Positions 61,130 through 64,000 of a stretch of 64,000 nt of DNA are shown here, piece after piece. Source of the DNA: Croceicoccus bisphenolivorans (lineage in GTDB: Bacteria > Pseudomonadota > Alphaproteobacteria > Sphingomonadales > Sphingomonadaceae); assembly GCF_001634625.1 (NCBI RefSeq), contig NZ_LRSE01000004.1, positions 1-64,000 on the forward strand. Direction: 5' to 3'. The position numbers were made by a program, and so were the translations under genes. The notes under the pieces were generated by a model that ran no database searches, was not told where the DNA came from, and saw nothing but the letters and a program-made list of their open reading frames with translations. Every line of letters starts with the position of its first letter. Position 1 is the first letter of the stretch.

Positions 61130-62764
61130 ATGAAAGACATGAGCCTGTGGAACGAAGGCGACTGGATCGCCGCGATCGCAGCGGTCGCCCTGTTCGCCGT
61201 GCTGGCCATCGGTGGCGGCATCGCGCTTCGGCGAAGCGAAGAAGTGCTGGGCCATCCACGCGGCCTTTTCGTGCTGTTCTATGCAGAGATGTGGGAGCGT
61301 TTTTCCTATTACGGGATGCGCGCCCTGTTGATTCTCTACCTCACGAAATTCTGGCTGTTCAACGACGGCAAGGCGAACCTGATCTACGGCGCCTATACCT
61401 CGTTGGTCTACATCACACCGGTGCTGGGCGGCTATCTGGCAGACCGCTGGCTGGGGCAGCGCAAGGCCGTGCTGTTCGGCGGTATAGTGCTCGCTTTCGG
61501 GCACTTGTTCATGGCTTACGAAGGGATGCAGGGGGCGACCGATCCCACGGTGAAGCAGGCCGATTTCGCGATCAACGTGTTCTGGCTGGCGCTGGCGCTG
61601 ATCATCGTCGGCTCCGGTTTCCTGAAGGCCAACATCTCGGTCATCGTCGGCCAGCTCTACCGGCTGACCGACACGCGCCGCGATGCGGCCTACACCATTT
61701 TCTACATGGGCGTGAACGTCGGTGCGGCGCTGGGCACCATCCTTGTAGGCTATTTGGGAGAGACGATCGGCTGGTCGTGGGGCTTCGGGCTTGCCGGCAT
61801 CGGGATGGTTGCGGGGCTGATCATTTTCGTCATCGGCAAGCCGGCGCTGAAGGGGCAGGGCGAGCCGCCGGCGGTCCTGACAAGAACGAAGGAGATGCGT
61901 CTCTACGCCGTGGGTATCGCATCGGTCGCGGTGATCTGGGGCCTGATCCAGTATCAGGACGTGATCCAGACACTGCTGATCATCACCGGCGTCGGCATGT
62001 TGGCATTTACCCTTTACGAGGCGTTCAAGCTGCCCAAAGAGCCGCGCGAACGCATCTTCGCCATCCTGTTCCTGATCGCGCTGAACCCCGTGTTCTGGGG
62101 CCTGTTCGAACAGGCGGGCGGGTCGCTATCGCTCTACACCGACAAGTTTGTGGATCGCGGCGGCGTGCCGACCTCGCTGTTCCAATCGATCAACCCGATC
62201 TACATCGTGATCTTCGCGCCGTTGTTCGCAGCACTCTGGCAATTTCTCGGCAAGCGTGGGCTCGAACCGTCGACTCCGGCCAAGTTCGCCATCGCCCTGT
62301 TTCAGGTAGGCGCGGGTTTCCTTGTCTTCACATGGGGAGCGGGCACCGGGAATCCGGCGGTGATGACAAGCGTTGTTTTCGTTTTCCTGATCTATCTGCT
62401 GCATACGACCGGCGAACTCTGTCTGTCGCCTGTGGGTGTATCGGCCATGACCCGGCTGGCACCGCTGCATCTGGGCAGTTTCATCATGGGCGCGTGGTTC
62501 TACATGACTGCGGTCGGTAACTTCGTCGCGGGCAAGATCGGCGAGGCGACCGGCGGCGAAAGCGGCGAGATGAGCAAGGAACTGACCCTGTCGATCTATG
62601 GCCAGATCGGTTGGTGGACGATCGGCATCGGCGTGGTGGTGCTTTTGCTCAGCCCCATCGTGAAGCGTTGGATGCATCTGGATACGCTGGAAGATCGGGA
62701 GATCGCCGGCACGGAGGAACTTGGCGAGCCGCAGGCGGCGGGGATTCATCCGGGGCGGGGGTGA
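61130..62764 (+). CDS. POT-family proton-dependent peptide transporter
   Basis: The 544-residue inner-membrane protein has about 14 transmembrane segments. The POT signature EMWERFSYYGMRALLILYL (ExxER motif) lies near residue 55, and FYMGVNVGAALG near residue 200. It takes up di- and tripeptides with protons. ATG 61130 has AGGAG upstream; ATG 61139 is an alternative. It overlaps the start of nrtS by one base. It is divergent from the YtrA-type regulator. Confidence 0.94.
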   Translation: MKDMSLWNEGDWIAAIAAVALFAVLAIGGGIALRRSEEVLGHPRGLFVLFYAEMWERFSYYGMRALLILYLTKFWLFNDGKANLIYGAYTSLVYITPVLGGYLADRWLGQRKAVLFGGIVLAFGHLFMAYEGMQGATDPTVKQADFAINVFWLALALIIVGSGFLKANISVIVGQLYRLTDTRRDAAYTIFYMGVNVGAALGTILVGYLGETIGWSWGFGLAGIGMVAGLIIFVIGKPALKGQGEPPAVLTRTKEMRLYAVGIASVAVIWGLIQYQDVIQTLLIITGVGMLAFTLYEAFKLPKEPRERIFAILFLIALNPVFWGLFEQAGGSLSLYTDKFVDRGGVPTSLFQSINPIYIVIFAPLFAALWQFLGKRGLEPSTPAKFAIALFQVGAGFLVFTWGAGTGNPAVMTSVVFVFLIYLLHTTGELCLSPVGVSAMTRLAPLHLGSFIMGAWFYMTAVGNFVAGKIGEATGGESGEMSKELTLSIYGQIGWWTIGIGVVVLLLSPIVKRWMHLDTLEDREIAGTEELGEPQAAGIHPGRG

Positions 62765-62985
62765 TGGCTGCTAGAGGGGATGCCTTGCGCAAAACCTTCA
62801 GCGGACGGCAGTGCGTCCGCTCGCTCGTGGTGGCATTGATTGTCGGTTCGATCCTGAACGCCATCAATCAGGGCGACAAAATCGCGGCATTGGACGGGAT
62901 CGTATGGTGGCGCGTCACGCTTACGTTCGTAGTTCCGTTCTGCGTCGCGAGTTACGGCGCATACTCGGCATTTCGTAACGGTTGA
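62764..62985 (+). CDS. nrtS: NrtS-like nitrate/nitrite transporter, small membrane protein
   Basis: The 73-residue protein has two hydrophobic segments. SLVVALIVGSILNAINQGD and TLTFVVPFCVASYGAYSA match the NrtS family of small nitrate/nitrite transporters. The ATG overlaps the stop of the peptide transporter (TGATG), so translation is coupled. No nitrate reductase genes are near, so the physiological partner is not in the window. Confidence 0.8.
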   Translation: MAARGDALRKTFSGRQCVRSLVVALIVGSILNAINQGDKIAALDGIVWWRVTLTFVVPFCVASYGAYSAFRNG

Positions 62986-62994
62986 ACCGACGGC

Positions 62995-64000
62995 TCAGGC
63001 CCGCGCTTCCTCCACACCGGCGCTGTTGTGACGCAAAGCCTTCAGCACGGTATCGACGATGTGCGGCGCGTTGAGGCCCGCCTCGTCGTACTGCTTTTCG
63101 GGCGCATCATGGTCCTGGAACACATCGGGCAGGCGCATGGTGCGGATCTTCAGGCCCGCATCCAGCAGGCCCTCGTCACTCGCCATAGTCAGGACATGCG
63201 CGCCAAGGCCGCCGATCGACGCTTCCTCGACCGTGACCAGAACTTCGTGGCTGGCCGCCAGTTTGCGGATCATATCCTCGTCCAGCGGCTTGGCGAAGCG
63301 CAAGTCGGCGACGGTGGTCGACAGGCCTTTGGCTTCCAGCTGGTCGGCGGCCTTCAACGCCTCTGCAAGGCGGGTGCCGAGCGATAGGATGGCGACTTTC
63401 GTCCCTTCGCGCACGATGCGGCCCTTGCCGATTTCCAGCTGCTGCGGCGTTTCGGGCAGCGGAACGCCGGTGCCCGCGCCGCGCGGATAGCGAAAGGCGA
63501 TCGGTCCGCTGTCGTGCAGGGCAGCGGTATAAGTCATGTGGACCAGTTCCGCCTCGTCAGCTGCGGCCATCACGACCATGTTGGGCAGCGTGGCAAGGTA
63601 GGTCACGTCGAAGGAACCGGCATGCGTTGCTCCATCCGCACCGACCAGTCCCGCACGGTCGATCGCGAAGCGCACCGGCAGGTTCTGGATCGCAACGTCA
63701 TGCACCACCTGATCGAAGGCGCGCTGCAGGAAGGTGGAGTAGATCGCCGCGAACGGCCGCATTCCCTGTGCCGCCAGCCCTGCCGCGAACGTAACCGCGT
63801 GCTGTTCGGCGATGCCGACGTCGAAGCTCCGCTCGGGATGTGCCTTCGCGAAACGGTCTACCCCCGTTCCGCCCGGCATGGCGGCGGTGATGGCGCAGAT
63901 CGTTTTGTCGGTTTTGGCCAGTTTCGCCAGCGTGTCGCCGAAGACGTTCTGGTAGTTCGGCGGTCCGCCGCTCGACTTTTTCTGTTCGCCGGTGATGACA
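62995..64000 (-). CDS. dxs: 1-deoxy-D-xylulose-5-phosphate synthase, C-terminal part
   Basis: 335 codons are visible from the stop at 62995; the frame continues past the right edge. It makes DXP from pyruvate and glyceraldehyde 3-phosphate with TPP in the MEP isoprenoid pathway. Motifs include [17 protein letters not shown] (with the catalytic Glu of the pyrimidine-binding domain), [15 protein letters not shown] and [12 protein letters not shown] in the C-terminal transketolase domain. The N-terminal TPP diphosphate-binding region lies outside the window. Confidence 0.95.
   Translation of the reverse strand, partial: VITGEQKKSSGGPPNYQNVFGDTLAKLAKTDKTICAITAAMPGGTGVDRFAKAHPERSFDVGIAEQHAVTFAAGLAAQGMRPFAAIYSTFLQRAFDQVVHDVAIQNLPVRFAIDRAGLVGADGATHAGSFDVTYLATLPNMVVMAAADEAELVHMTYTAALHDSGPIAFRYPRGAGTGVPLPETPQQLEIGKGRIVREGTKVAILSLGTRLAEALKAADQLEAKGLSTTVADLRFAKPLDEDMIRKLAASHEVLVTVEEASIGGLGAHVLTMASDEGLLDAGLKIRTMRLPDVFQDHDAPEKQYDEAGLNAPHIVDTVLKALRHNSAGVEEARA

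Noticed and set aside
1-64000. CRISPR arrays, insertion sequences, prophage genes
   Set aside because: No regularly spaced repeats, transposase, integrase or phage structural genes were seen on either strand.

Overview
The window reads as chromosomal DNA of a GC-rich alphaproteobacterium, most likely a sphingomonad (Sphingomonadales). This is inferred from gene content: a large TonB-dependent receptor beside flavin monooxygenases, many short-chain dehydrogenases (SDRs), acyl-CoA dehydrogenases, FCD-type GntR regulators and cupins. No phylogenetic marker search could be run. No integrase, transposase, IS element, CRISPR array or rRNA was seen. One tRNA gene (Leu, anticodon UAA) is present.

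Layout. 1-2.5 kb: the N-terminal 826 codons of a BapA/VCBS-type secreted adhesin, running off the left edge. 2.9-8.2 kb: an Lrp/AsnC regulator divergent from a branched-chain 2-oxoacid dehydrogenase operon (E1 alpha, E1 beta, E2) plus a branched-chain aminotransferase; E3 is absent. 8.5-19.4 kb: a catabolic block with two luciferase-like flavin monooxygenases, a flavin reductase, a TonB receptor, a beta-lactamase-like esterase, an alpha/beta hydrolase, a Tat-exported sulfatase and an FCD/GntR regulator. The palindrome TGATATATCA, exact or with one mismatch, lies upstream of the transcription units from 8.5 to 19.4 kb. 19.5-35 kb: a CoA-thioester pathway with acyl-CoA ligase, two acyl-CoA dehydrogenases, enoyl-CoA hydratase, thiolase, MaoC protein, three SDRs, a hydroxyacyl-CoA dehydrogenase, a nitroreductase, an APH-like kinase and two more FCD/GntR regulators. 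A second palindrome, AWYGTNNNACRWT, lies upstream of five of its units.

35-59 kb: an MFS pump and quinone oxidoreductase flanking a decayed TauD/TfdA dioxygenase; four cupin genes plus one small cupin-like gene; three SnoaL-like proteins; an epoxide hydrolase, a VOC protein, a fused indolepyruvate:ferredoxin oxidoreductase, a FAH-family hydrolase, a CocE/NonD hydrolase, an NmrA-like protein, a GST, a dienelactone hydrolase, a 2-keto-4-pentenoate-hydratase-like protein, a leucine-binding-type protein without signal peptide, and two TetR regulators. 59.9-64 kb returns to core genome: tRNA-Leu, ihfB, a YtrA-type GntR, a POT peptide transporter, nrtS and dxs (cut by the right edge).

The most interesting signals are two putative operators that tie scattered catabolic operons to the local GntR regulators, and that meet in one intergenic region in front of a bicupin gene. 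Next is a divergent APH-like kinase / ACAD10-11-type dehydrogenase pair resembling the LvaA/LvaC system for 4-hydroxyacyl-CoA. The substrates of these pathways cannot be read from sequence alone.
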